Below, one piece after another: positions 46,832 to 56,244 of a stretch of DNA of 64,000 nt. The notes under the pieces were generated by a model, which did not search any database, had not been told where the DNA came from, and saw nothing but the letters and a program-made list of their open reading frames with translations. The position numbers were made by a program, and so were the translations under genes. Location: positions 1 to 64,000 of the forward strand of contig JAUNFY010000004.1 of assembly GCA_030524805.1 (NCBI GenBank). Reading direction: 5' to 3'. The stretch's first letter is position 1. Each line of letters starts with the position of its first letter. Source of the stretch: Bacteroidales bacterium. Lineage in GTDB: Bacteria; Bacteroidota; Bacteroidia; Bacteroidales; Muribaculaceae.

Positions 46832-46940
46832 AAGTTTTTCAATAATGTTGTCGGTTTATGCTGCTTCCACAGTTGGAATCAGAATTGAAGTATGGTTCGG
46901 AGAAACGGGTATCAGCCGTTTCCCCGATTAAATCATGTTT

Positions 46941-47790
46941 TTATTTCTTGATCACTTTCTTGCCGTTGGCGATATAGAGGCCGGGGGTAGAAACCTGATC
47001 GAGAGTGTCGGCCACTCTCATGCCCTGCATGTTGTAGACACCGGTAGCGACGTTGCTTTCAACAGCCACTGCCTCAACAGCCACGCTCGACTCTTTCTCC
47101 ACCACTACATTGTTGATGTAGAAAGTAGCGGCTTCGGGAAGCGATGCGAGATTGAAGGCGATGGTCTGGAAACCGTCTTCTCCGGCCATTTCAGCACTTA
47201 CCTCACCTTCCCAGTTGAGCTTCTGCCATTCGGGTTTTGCCTCGAGGCCATAGCCGAACACTGTCCAGTGGTGGTATGCTCCGGCTGCGCCCTGTGCCTG
47301 AACGTCGATGGCGCGGGCATCAGTGCAATAATAGTCAAAGCTTACTTTCAGCTTGGTGCCTGCAGCCTGCGGTTCGTTGAATTTGATGAAAAGCTGCGAA
47401 TCCCAGGGATTGGAGGGATCTGCCGCGATGGGGCATGCGTATACCTTGCCCTCGCCTGCCGGATTATCGGTAACCTGTGCGTTGCCGTCCCAGTTGGCCT
47501 GAAGCGATGAGCTTTCGCCGTCGTTGGCATTGCCGCCATCGATTATCGAGGTCCAGCCTGTAGCGGGAGGTGTCACGCCACCTTCCTCAAGCGTGTAGAC
47601 AGTCACTTTGGAGATGTAGAATGTGCCGACAAACTTACCGGCATTGGCTACCCAGCGGTCTACAGCCTTGCCTTCGCCCGGATCGGTCGGTGTGCCTTTG
47701 ATTGTCACTGTGTTCCAGTCTGCCGTGATGTTGAAGGCATCCATGTTGCCGCAGGCTGCGTAGCCATCGGTGCACTGGAAATCATGCCCT
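46941..47790 (-). pseudogene. C-terminal remnant of a carbohydrate-binding surface protein
   Basis: About 280 codons are left of a secreted protein: two CBM4/9-like jelly-roll modules (FQCTDGYAACG to VTVYTLEEGG, then TGWTSIIDGG to NNVVVEKE) and a C-terminal sorting-like module (GVYNMQGMRV, TPGLYIANGKKVIKK). There is no start codon or signal peptide. The frame joins the broken SusC gene at about 47775-47794, where CTGGAA occurs on both sides of 8 bp. In xylan loci similar modules sit in SusE-position proteins or multimodular xylanases. Confidence 0.65.
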
Positions 47791-49255
47791 GGAAAGAGAG
47801 ACCGGGAGTGATGAACTTCAAGTCCTGGTTGAGCACGAAGTCTGTGGTGATTGTGGTGGTTGTGGTCTTGAACGCACCGCCCATGGCGAGCTGTTCGGCG
47901 GAGTTGGCCACCTGCGACTTGAAGGCCGGATAATATCCGAAAGAGCCGTCGCTGTAGATGGGAAGGAACACGTCGGGGGCGATGTTGTAGACACCGGCCC
48001 ATACCTGCTGGTTGTTCCAGTTGCCCTGGTCGAAGGAGTTGCCGTCGTTAGGCCAGGTGCTCTTCTTCGTACCGGACGAACCGGCGATGTTCACTTTGAA
48101 TGTAGTGGTCGGAGTCAGGGAGAAGTCGAGGTTCGTACGGGCGTTGATACGGTTGTAGCCGAAGCCTGTGTCATATCCGCGGCCGTTGTCGATATTCTTG
48201 AAGAGGTCACCCTCGCTCACGAAGTCGATCACTGCATAGTATTTCACGAATTTGGTACCGCCGCTCACCGAGACGTTGCCGTTGTAGGACATGGCGTGAT
48301 CTTTGAAGAGCACGTCGCGCCAGTTGACATTGGGATATCTCTCAGCCTCCTCAAGGTTGGCGGGATTGCGGTATTTCTCAGCGATGGCGAGCGGAGTCAT
48401 GTAGCTCCAGGATGAAGGCATGATGGGAAGCTCGTGCATCACGGCATAGTTGCGCTGGAGAAGGGCGTCGTAGGAATCCGCCTTGTCGGGAAGTTTCGAC
48501 ACAGTCTTCATTGTAGCTGTGAAGCCCACGTCGATTCTCGCGCGTCCTTCCTGACCACGTTTGGTAGTGATGAGGATCACGCCGTTGGCGCCTTTCACAC
48601 CATACACCGCAGTGGCGGATGCGTCTTTAAGTACTGATATTGATTTCACAGAACTTACGTCGACACTGCTCATCTCACGTTCGATACCGTCGACGAGCAC
48701 GAGAGGGTCGCTGTTGTTCCAGGATGATGCGCCGCGGATGGTGATCTTGGCGCTTTCATCGCCGGGCATACCCGACGACTGCACTGTCACGACGCCGGGG
48801 AGGTTACCGGTCAGCGCGGCACTGATGTCGTGCACACCGGCTGCTCTCTCAAGCACTTCGCCAGAGGTCTGGGTGATAGCGCCCACCACCGATGCCTTCT
48901 TCTGCTGGCCGTAGCCCACCACCACCACCTCTTCGAGGAGGTCGGCATCGGTTTTCAATACCACGTCGACAACTTTACGGCCGTTGATCTTCACGGTCTG
49001 GGGTTGCATGCCGACGTAGGAGAACTTCAGTTCATGCTTCTTGATGTCAGGCACATTGATCTCATAGTTGCCGTCGATGTCGGTAGCTGTGCCACCCGAC
49101 TGGCCGACAACCATTACAGTCGCACCGATTAGCGGTTCGCCCGTGTCATCGGTGACGTTACCTCTGACTATCTCGGCGTTGGCTGTCAAAGCCCCCGTCA
49201 CGAGCATTGCCATGAGTAACGCAATGTAATGAAATGTTTTCTTTACATTTTTCAT
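47775..49255 (-). pseudogene. Truncated SusC-family TonB-dependent receptor
   Basis: About 490 residues of a normal roughly 1000-residue SusC: signal peptide, carboxypeptidase-like domain (EIVRGNVTDDTGEPLIGATV), TonB box region (LEEVVVVGYGQQKKASVVGA), plug domain (SVLKDASATAVYGVKGANGV) and the first barrel strands to ITPGLSFQGMIS. Then the frame runs into the out-of-frame carbohydrate-binding remnant and stops at 47705. The rest of the barrel and any SusD gene are missing. It is either a real deletion or a mis-assembly. Confidence 0.75.
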
Positions 49256-49324
49256 TGCTATTAAATATTAAAGTATAATGGATAAAATTTCTCTCTTCAT
49301 TACAGGATATCGTTTGGCTACGCG

Positions 49325-51037
49325 TCACAGCGAGTTGGTGGCGAACGGGCCCACGACTGTGCCGGTGAAGCCTCCGGCCTGATCGGTGGTGGTGAATGCC
49401 GCATCTACCGCATCGGCCACGTTGGTCCATGTGCTGCCGCTGTCGCCCGAGAAGCTGAAGGAATAGTTCAGCCCTTTGCCATCCACCTTGAGGTCGAGGG
49501 TGGTGAGGTCAGGAGTCACTTCCTGCTCCCCTATCACCTCGCTGCCGGCGTCGGAAATCTTGCGAAGCTCCACGAAATGGCGGTCGCCGCGGCAGGTGCG
49601 TGCCAGAAGATATTGATGTGTCTCGTCTTTAAGCACCAGCAGGCCCGCTGCCTGAGCGTCATGTTCCGGAAGGAACGTCACCCTTGTACGGCAGCAGAAC
49701 TCATGATGGTTGAGTCGGCGGCATACGTAAGGCAGCACAGCCTTGTCGGACGACTTGACATCGGCACACTGCAGTGTGAGATAGCCGGGATTCTTGCTGA
49801 GCGAGTAATATTCAGAAGCTGGGCCGCGCAGAGTCATCCATTCATGTCCGAGGATTGAATCCGTAAACTGATCGGTGCGCGTGTAGTTGCCGAATGTCAC
49901 TTCCTCGCCACGCTTCACTCCGGGCTTGCTCGCGATAAGGGGCACAGCGGCACCATTTTCGATGAAGCGGGGCCAGCCGTCTTCGGTCCAGCTCACAGGG
50001 AGCATGAAGGTTTCCCTTCCGAGGTTCTCCTTATTGCCCTCCACGGGACGGCATCCGAGGAATACACCCCACCAGTCGCCTTCGGGAGTCTGCACGAGGT
50101 CGGCATGTCCGGCGCAGGTGACGGGATTCTCACGGTTCCAATCGAGCGAGCGCTGGGTGAGGATAGGGTTGCCTTCCCATGCCACATACGGGCCAAACGG
50201 TGTGTCGCCCTTATATATCACCTCGCTGTGGTTGACACTTGTGCCACCTTCGGCTGTCATCAGATAATATTTGCCATCAACCTTATAGATGTGGGGGCCT
50301 TCGCACCAAATTGGTTTTTCTTCCGGGCGGCATCCCTTGTCGACCACAATCTTGCGCTCACCGACACACTTGTCGGTAGCGGGGTCGAATTCCACTACGC
50401 GAACCGTGCGGTGACCCGGATATTCAGGTTTCGCATCGGGTGCGTCGTCATTATTGACTATATATCCCTTTCCATCCTCATCGAAGAAGAAAGCAGGGTC
50501 GATACCCGCCACTTCGGGCAGCATGATCGGATCGCTCCATTCTCCAAACGGGTCCTGGGTCTTGACGAAGAAATTGCCGGCTCCCACGTTTGTGGTCACC
50601 ATGTAGTAGGTCTTGTTGGCGGGATTGTATGCGATATCGGGGGCGAAGATGCCGCCGCTCACGTGCTGGCTCTCCATGTTGACGAGCTGCGAGGGGCGGG
50701 TGAGCACATGGCCGGTCTGCTTCCAGTTCACGAGGTCGCGGCTGTGGAAGATAGGCACGCCGGGAAAGAAAGTGAAGGAGGAAGCGACAAGGAAATAGTC
50801 GCCTTCACCATTGGTGCAGATCGACGGGTCGGAGTACCATCCGGCCAGAATCGGGTTGTAATAGCTGCTTTCGTCGGGAAGGGGATTTGACTTGTAGAAC
50901 GAATCGTTGCCGCTGTACTCGAACGAGTCGAACAAAGCGACCGAACTCTGCGGCTCGATCTTCGATCCTGATCCGCAAGCCGCCATTCCGGGAAGGAGGG
51001 CGATTGCCATAGCGATGTGGGTCAGTTTTCTTATCAT
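49325..51037 (-). CDS. GH43 beta-xylosidase/arabinofuranosidase lipoprotein
   Basis: 570 residues. Lipobox GMAACG (Cys at about 21). GH43 propeller (about 55-370): D in WYSDPSICT, D in VAGIDPAFFFDEDG and E in IWCEGPHIYK. A concanavalin-like C-terminal domain (about 385-570) has the GH43 C2 pattern (EWMTLRGPASEYYSL, AAGLLVLKDETHQYL). Such two-domain enzymes are beta-xylosidases or alpha-L-arabinofuranosidases. It is the first gene of the 51.0-38.8 kb operon and has its own promoter box. Confidence 0.9.
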   Translation of the reverse strand: MIRKLTHIAMAIALLPGMAACGSGSKIEPQSSVALFDSFEYSGNDSFYKSNPLPDESSYYNPILAGWYSDPSICTNGEGDYFLVASSFTFFPGVPIFHSRDLVNWKQTGHVLTRPSQLVNMESQHVSGGIFAPDIAYNPANKTYYMVTTNVGAGNFFVKTQDPFGEWSDPIMLPEVAGIDPAFFFDEDGKGYIVNNDDAPDAKPEYPGHRTVRVVEFDPATDKCVGERKIVVDKGCRPEEKPIWCEGPHIYKVDGKYYLMTAEGGTSVNHSEVIYKGDTPFGPYVAWEGNPILTQRSLDWNRENPVTCAGHADLVQTPEGDWWGVFLGCRPVEGNKENLGRETFMLPVSWTEDGWPRFIENGAAVPLIASKPGVKRGEEVTFGNYTRTDQFTDSILGHEWMTLRGPASEYYSLSKNPGYLTLQCADVKSSDKAVLPYVCRRLNHHEFCCRTRVTFLPEHDAQAAGLLVLKDETHQYLLARTCRGDRHFVELRKISDAGSEVIGEQEVTPDLTTLDLKVDGKGLNYSFSFSGDSGSTWTNVADAVDAAFTTTDQAGGFTGTVVGPFATNSL

Positions 51038-51135
51038 GGTTTGGTTTGTTTAAATTGCCGTTGGTTGTTGGTTTTGCTGTTTATGGTGTTTTTATGGTTG
51101 TTTGTCTTTTATGTTTAGTTGTTATGTTGTGGATG

Positions 51136-51143
51136 CAAATTTA
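51136..51143 (-). promoter_or_regulatory. -7 box of the 51.0-38.8 kb operon
   Basis: TAAATTTG on the minus strand, a full TAnnTTTG match about 99 bp before the GH43 start. Confidence 0.55.
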
Positions 51144-51195
51144 GTTATTTTAACTATTACTCCCTCACGCACGCATGCCAAGTGCATTAACATCC

Positions 51196-51245
51196 GTAAC
51201 ATGAGGCTTGAAATTTGTCGCAAATAAGTTATTATTTGTAACATG
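51196..51245 (-). promoter_or_regulatory. Paired GTAACATG motif, candidate HTCS operator
   Basis: GTAACATG occurs at 51196-51203 and 51238-51245, 42 bp apart (four helical turns), 53-110 bp upstream of the -7 box. This is a plausible position for AraC-type activation by the neighbouring hybrid regulator. Confidence 0.35.
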
Positions 51246-51286
51246 GTTTCGCAACATTCTGATTCTCAATACAGCCTTCTGACGCA

Positions 51287-51725
51287 TTGAAAAAAAGAAA
51301 GGGAGAGCGGTCCAAGTCTGAAGACCCTCTCCCCTTTGCTCGCTTGCGAGGTCAGTTTACATGAATCAGAGTTTGGCTTGTGTATATAAAAGCAGTTGTT
51401 CGCTACATCGGGATTGCCATCCGTTCCGTCGGCATCACAGCAGCGGTGCGTCCGGTTCCGGCAGGATTGATTCGAGGTCTTCAGCACAGGTTTCTCGGAG
51501 TTGGGGAGCGCCGGCATGCCACCGAGGCATACCGGCCTCCCGCGATAACCTAATAACTAAACCTATATCAATCTTTCACAATCATTATCTTTTAATTTAT
51601 AATAAACCTCCACCCGCGTCCGCCTTCTACAAGGTCATCGGCGAGGCATCTTGCTGCCCGGGCATTGCCGTGGCTTCTCGCCCGGCAGCCACTGCACAAG
51701 GGGAGGCCTAACGGTTGCAAAGTTA
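51287..51725 (-). ncRNA. Possible small transcript or deleted gene between promoter and terminator
   Basis: TAACTTTG on the minus strand (51718-51725) is a full -7 match. About 380 bp on, GGGAGAG/CTCTCCC (51298-51337) followed by a T-rich run (51287-51300) is a good rho-independent terminator. Between them there is only a frame of 31 codons (from about 51518) and several hairpins, such as GCCGGCATGCC with GGCATACCGGC. It may be a non-coding RNA, or the promoter, leader and terminator of a gene lost by deletion. Confidence 0.35.
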
Positions 51726-51822
51726 GGCATAATCCGGCATTCGGGCGTTTCAACAAGTATCTTATTCATGTCGCATTGAAACAACCGTGTTAAAATTTGT
51801 ATTATATGTGTTTCTAAACGTA

Positions 51823-51857
51823 AAAACCGGCCTCCGGAGGGTCCGGAGGCCGGTTTT
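51823..51857. terminator. Perfect 16-bp hairpin terminator of HTCS gene
   Basis: AAAACCGGCCTCCGGA and its exact complement flank a 3-nt loop, with A/T runs at both ends. It lies 27 bp past the regulator stop and works on either strand. Confidence 0.88.
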
Positions 51858-51883
51858 GGGCTGTATTTTAGCAAAAATCTGTA

Positions 51884-54800
51884 CTACTCTGGATTATTGG
51901 CTAATAGCTTCGGATCCGCGGCCGCGTCAGCGCCCGAAGCACCTTCCTTGAGCATCTTCGCACGGTATTCGGAAGGGGAATAGCCGGTGTAGCGTTTAAA
52001 ATGGGTGGAGAAATGCGACTGCGACGTGAATCCTATCTTATATGCCACCTGCGTCACCTCGATGTCGCTCCTTTTGAGCAGTTCGCAGGCCCGCTTCAGG
52101 CGAATGTTGCGTATGTAGTCGCTCGGGGTCATGCCTATCATTTCCTTCATCTTCCTGTGGAGATGCGTGCGGCTCACTCCCACTCCGTCGGCAAGTGTCT
52201 CGACGTTGAATTCCTGATCGTCGATGTGCTCGTTGATTTCCTTCAGTATCCGCTCCATCAGGTGCTCGTCGTTGCCCTTCATCTCCGGAGCCGCTATCTT
52301 CCCTACGGTCTCCTGCGCACCCGTATACTTACACTTCATGCGGCGACGGTTTTCAAGCAGGGTGCCCACCATGGTCTCCAGCTCCTCGATGTTGAAGGGT
52401 TTGCCGAGATATGCGTCAGCCCCTTTGTCCCATCCGGCCATACGGTCGGCGATGTCGTTTTTCGAGCTCAACAGTATCACGGGAATGTCGATCGTGGCCG
52501 GATCTGCTTTCAGCCGCTTCAAGAGCGTAAGTCCGTCCATCACGGGCATCCTCACGTCGCTGATTATGATGTCGGGCGTCTTGTCGCCTATCATCTTCAT
52601 GGCTTCGGCGCCGTCGCAGGCCACCGACACCTTATAATATCGGCCGAGCTGCTGCGCCACGTAGTCGCGCATCTCCATATCGTCGTCGATAAAGAGAATA
52701 TATTTACCTGCCGACAAGGGCGCAGGCCTTGTCGGCAGCTCCCCCCGGGGGGAGCTGCCCCGCGACGACAGCGAGAGGCTGCGTTGCTGCTCATCGTCGC
52801 CTTCGAGAAGTTCTTCCGGACGATACAGACCCTCATCGAGCGGAATCCTGACGGCGAAGACGCTTCCCTTCACAGAGTCGTCGCGGTTTCTGCCCGAGAT
52901 GCGGCCATGATGCAACTCGCTGAGCCTGCGGCAGAGATCAAGTCCGATGCCAAAACCGATGGTGGCATGCGTCTGGTCTTTCTCCACCCTATAGAACCGC
53001 TCGAAGAGACGCGCTGCTGTCTTCGAATCAAGGCCGATGCCGGTGTCTGTCACGCTCACCGACACGCAATCACCCATCTTGTCGTCTTTCACCGACTCAA
53101 CAGCCACTTCAATCGCTCCACCTTCCGGAGTGTATTTGATGGCGTTGGAGATGAGATTCACCAGAATCTTGTCGAAGTTCTTGCGGTCGAGCCATACCTG
53201 GCGGTCGCTGTCCCACGGGCTGAACGATATCGTCAGCTTCTTATCCTCCGCCTGAGGCCTGAACATCTCCACGAGTTCCCCCACGAAGGCGTTCATGTCG
53301 GTCTGCCGGCACTTCAGGCTCATCTTCCCTTTCTCTATCTTGCGGATGTCGAGCAGTTGGTTGACGAGGCCGAGCATTCGGTATACATTGCGGTGCATTA
53401 TCTCAAGCTTGGAGTGCACCTCCGCGTCGAAGGGCTGCTTCAGCAGCGACTCAAGCGGACTGAGCACCAGCGATATCGGCGAGCGAAGGTCGTGGGAGAT
53501 ATCCATGAAGAACTTGATCTTCTCATCGTTGATCTTCTCATCGCGCTTTTTCCTCATCACTATCCATGCAAGCGCGATCAGGGCTATCAGCACTATGGAA
53601 TATGCCAGTTTAGCCCAGAAACTCAGATACCACGGCGTGGAGATGTGGATCTTCACCCGCGTGGGCTCCGAGGTGGTCTTGTTTTCCACCGCGCACACCT
53701 CGAAGTCGTAGTCGCCCGGCTCGAGATGCGGAAGATATATAAGGTTCTCGCCGGGAAGAGTCTGAATCCAGTCGTCGTTGCCATGCAGGCGCCAGCGGTA
53801 GCTGATGTTGGATGCGTCGCGATAGTCGAGCATACTCAGGCGCAGCGTCATGGCATTGTTCTTGTAGGGGAGGTTGATTGCAGTCGGACTCACCGCATTT
53901 CCTTCGATGAAAGCGTCCGATTCGGCCTGCTCCCTATGGTCGAGGCGGTTGCCGTTGAGATATATCGCCGACACCTTCACCTTGCCGGCGAAGCCGGGCG
54001 AGGGCACTGACTCCGGGCGGAACGAAGTCATGCCGAGGTCGTTGCCAAGATAGATCCGGTCGGCCGACCTTGAATATACCACATGGTTGAATACGTTCTC
54101 TATCAGGCCGTACCCGCCGTAGTATGCGAATATCTTCGTCTTGTCGGGAGTGAGATACGAGAGGCCACGCTGGGTGCCTATCCATACGCCCCCTTCGCTG
54201 TCGGCCACTACGGAGCGCACGTCGTTGTCGGAAAGACCGTCGCGCGTGGTATAGGTCTTCACCACTCCTTTCTCGCGGTCGAAGTGTATGAGTCCGTGGC
54301 TTGTGCCTGCAAGCACTGTTCCCTTCGAGTCGGGGGCCACGGTGAAGGTGGTGCCATTGAGAAACGGCATCTGGTCTACCTCGAGCATCTTCCGGGCCTC
54401 CATGTCGTAGCAGGCAAGGCCACTGTAGGTGGAGATCCAGAGTTTGCCGTCGTCGGTAGGGAGCATCGATGTGATGTAGGGATTGCTGAAACCAGTCTCG
54501 GTGCCCTCCTTATGCGGTATCCACGTCTGCTCGCCGGTGATCATGTTGTGGCGCATGAGGCCTGTGCCATACACTCCGACGAAGAGTTCCGAATCGCGGC
54601 CAAGCGCGAGGGTGAGGAGAGGATAAGTGCCCTGAATGTCGAGATATTCACGCAGGCTGCCGGTAAGGAGATCGAGTTGCCACACACCGTCGCCCACCAC
54701 TCCGAGCAGGGCTTTGCCGTCGCCGGTAGGCACGATGGAGGTTATCGGTCCGCCTGAAGGGAGATCAGCCTTCAGTTCGATGCGGCCATCGGGAGCGAAC

Positions 54801-55903
54801 ATCACCACCCGTCCTTTGTCTATAGCAGCCAACACCTTGTCTTTCCATAGGGCCATGGCATTGACACCTCCGCTGAAATCGGGAAAGTCGTCGGAAAACT
54901 TGCGGTAGGTGAAAGGGGACTGGGTGCCGGGCACTATCACCACTCCCTTATAGTTGCATCCGATCCAGAGGTTGCCGTCGGGTGCGGAGAAGACGGCGCC
55001 GATGCTCGAATTGCGCAAATTGGCAAACGGGCAGTAAATCTCACCGGCGGGCTCGACGATGCCCGATGCAGTAGGCACCTGCCACAGGCCATGGTCGGAC
55101 GTGGACACGTATACTCTCCGTCCGTCGGTGTTCGACAGTTTCTGTATGGTTATCTTGCCGTTGATATCGAGCCGGGTGGCTACATTGGTCTTCACGTCGA
55201 GTCGATAGAGTTCGTTGAGCGTGGCCACGAGCACATTGCCGTCGCTTTCAAGCGCCAGCGCCACTATGTATTCTCCGTTGGAGACCTGCACGGGAGTGAT
55301 ATGCCCGTTTGGCGCCATCTTGAACACTTTTCCCTCGTGCACTCCGAAATACATCTGCCCGTTGCTGCAGCACACTATGGAATTGAACGCGGCGCTTTCC
55401 GTCTTGGTGGTGTAGTTGACAGCCACGGGCTCGTCGCCATCGAATCCGACCACGTATAACCCCACACCAGAGGCGATGAAGGTCACGGTGCCGTCGGGCT
55501 GCTCACCCATATCTATGATGTAGCCGAGAAAAGATTTCGACGGGAGTTTCACCACCTTGAAGGAGTCGGTGTCCGGATCGTAGAGGTTCAGCCCGTTGGC
55601 TGTGGCCACCCATACCCTTCCTGCGGCATCACACAAGACGTCAAGCACGCGACTGTCGCTCAATGTGCGTGGCGCTCCATCCTCGTGCAGATATATGTCG
55701 AAGGCATTGCCGTCGAATCGGAAAAGCCCGCGGTTGGTGCCGATCCATACGAATCCGTCGTTGTCCTGGCAGAAGCCGGTGTAGCTTCCCGACACGAGCG
55801 CCGGCTGGTCGATCAGCCTGCCGTTTCGGTAGGCCGGAGGGAGCGCCGCGGCCTGAATGCCCAGGCCGACCAGCAGGAGTATGAGTATATATATTTTTCG
55901 CAT
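51884..55903 (-). CDS. Hybrid two-component system (HTCS) regulator
   Basis: 1339 residues from MRKIYIL (ATG at 55903). Signal peptide; periplasmic double beta-propeller of about 14 Reg_prop-like blades (about 25-690, e.g. DGFVWIGTNRGLFRFD); Y_Y_Y domain (about 695-760); membrane helix (about 765-785); HisKA (MDISHDLRSPISLV, His at about 808); ATPase (NLISNAIKYTPEGG, GIGLDL); receiver domain (about 1070-1190, phospho-Asp in DIIISDVRMP); C-terminal AraC-type HTH (about 1215-1320). Such regulators bind the sugar released from their target glycan and activate the locus. It is divergent from the xylose-type symporter. Confidence 0.95.
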   Translation of the reverse strand: MRKIYILILLLVGLGIQAAALPPAYRNGRLIDQPALVSGSYTGFCQDNDGFVWIGTNRGLFRFDGNAFDIYLHEDGAPRTLSDSRVLDVLCDAAGRVWVATANGLNLYDPDTDSFKVVKLPSKSFLGYIIDMGEQPDGTVTFIASGVGLYVVGFDGDEPVAVNYTTKTESAAFNSIVCCSNGQMYFGVHEGKVFKMAPNGHITPVQVSNGEYIVALALESDGNVLVATLNELYRLDVKTNVATRLDINGKITIQKLSNTDGRRVYVSTSDHGLWQVPTASGIVEPAGEIYCPFANLRNSSIGAVFSAPDGNLWIGCNYKGVVIVPGTQSPFTYRKFSDDFPDFSGGVNAMALWKDKVLAAIDKGRVVMFAPDGRIELKADLPSGGPITSIVPTGDGKALLGVVGDGVWQLDLLTGSLREYLDIQGTYPLLTLALGRDSELFVGVYGTGLMRHNMITGEQTWIPHKEGTETGFSNPYITSMLPTDDGKLWISTYSGLACYDMEARKMLEVDQMPFLNGTTFTVAPDSKGTVLAGTSHGLIHFDREKGVVKTYTTRDGLSDNDVRSVVADSEGGVWIGTQRGLSYLTPDKTKIFAYYGGYGLIENVFNHVVYSRSADRIYLGNDLGMTSFRPESVPSPGFAGKVKVSAIYLNGNRLDHREQAESDAFIEGNAVSPTAINLPYKNNAMTLRLSMLDYRDASNISYRWRLHGNDDWIQTLPGENLIYLPHLEPGDYDFEVCAVENKTTSEPTRVKIHISTPWYLSFWAKLAYSIVLIALIALAWIVMRKKRDEKINDEKIKFFMDISHDLRSPISLVLSPLESLLKQPFDAEVHSKLEIMHRNVYRMLGLVNQLLDIRKIEKGKMSLKCRQTDMNAFVGELVEMFRPQAEDKKLTISFSPWDSDRQVWLDRKNFDKILVNLISNAIKYTPEGGAIEVAVESVKDDKMGDCVSVSVTDTGIGLDSKTAARLFERFYRVEKDQTHATIGFGIGLDLCRRLSELHHGRISGRNRDDSVKGSVFAVRIPLDEGLYRPEELLEGDDEQQRSLSLSSRGSSPRGELPTRPAPLSAGKYILFIDDDMEMRDYVAQQLGRYYKVSVACDGAEAMKMIGDKTPDIIISDVRMPVMDGLTLLKRLKADPATIDIPVILLSSKNDIADRMAGWDKGADAYLGKPFNIEELETMVGTLLENRRRMKCKYTGAQETVGKIAAPEMKGNDEHLMERILKEINEHIDDQEFNVETLADGVGVSRTHLHRKMKEMIGMTPSDYIRNIRLKRACELLKRSDIEVTQVAYKIGFTSQSHFSTHFKRYTGYSPSEYRAKMLKEGASGADAAADPKLLANNPE

Positions 55904-56026
55904 TGAGTTTTCCAAAATGTTAGGTCAGGCCGCCGACGGCCCTCAATTAAAACTTGGCGTGTACCTTGCCGGAAGCATGCGGCTTCGGCGAAGCGGTATT
56001 GTTGGTGCATAGACTGAATTCAGTTG

Positions 56027-56034
56027 CAAATTTA
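56027..56034 (-). promoter_or_regulatory. -7 box of HTCS gene
   Basis: TAAATTTG on the minus strand, 124 bp before the regulator start, within the 329-bp divergent gap. Confidence 0.5.
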
Positions 56035-56140
56035 CTAAAAAATAATGAATATACAACTCCCATTTTTCAAAAATCAATTGAGACTTTCCAAAAACATGTA
56101 TTTTTTAATCCAATAAGTAAAAAATTTCAAATATTTTGTG

Positions 56141-56148
56141 TAAATTTG
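56141..56148 (+). promoter_or_regulatory. -7 box of symporter gene
   Basis: TAAATTTG preceded by ATTTTGTG. It leaves a leader of about 90 nt before the ATG at 56245. Confidence 0.55.
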
Positions 56149-56244
56149 CAGAATATCCGGGCGGACTTACGTTCAGGACGCCATCCCGGCACGCACATAA
56201 GCGTCTGACCTCACGAATACTAATCAATAAAAACTATCAATATC

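Noticed and set aside
51266..51517. 83-codon minus-strand frame in the HTCS-GH43 gap
   Set aside because: It runs through the terminator hairpin and shows no recognisable fold or leader.
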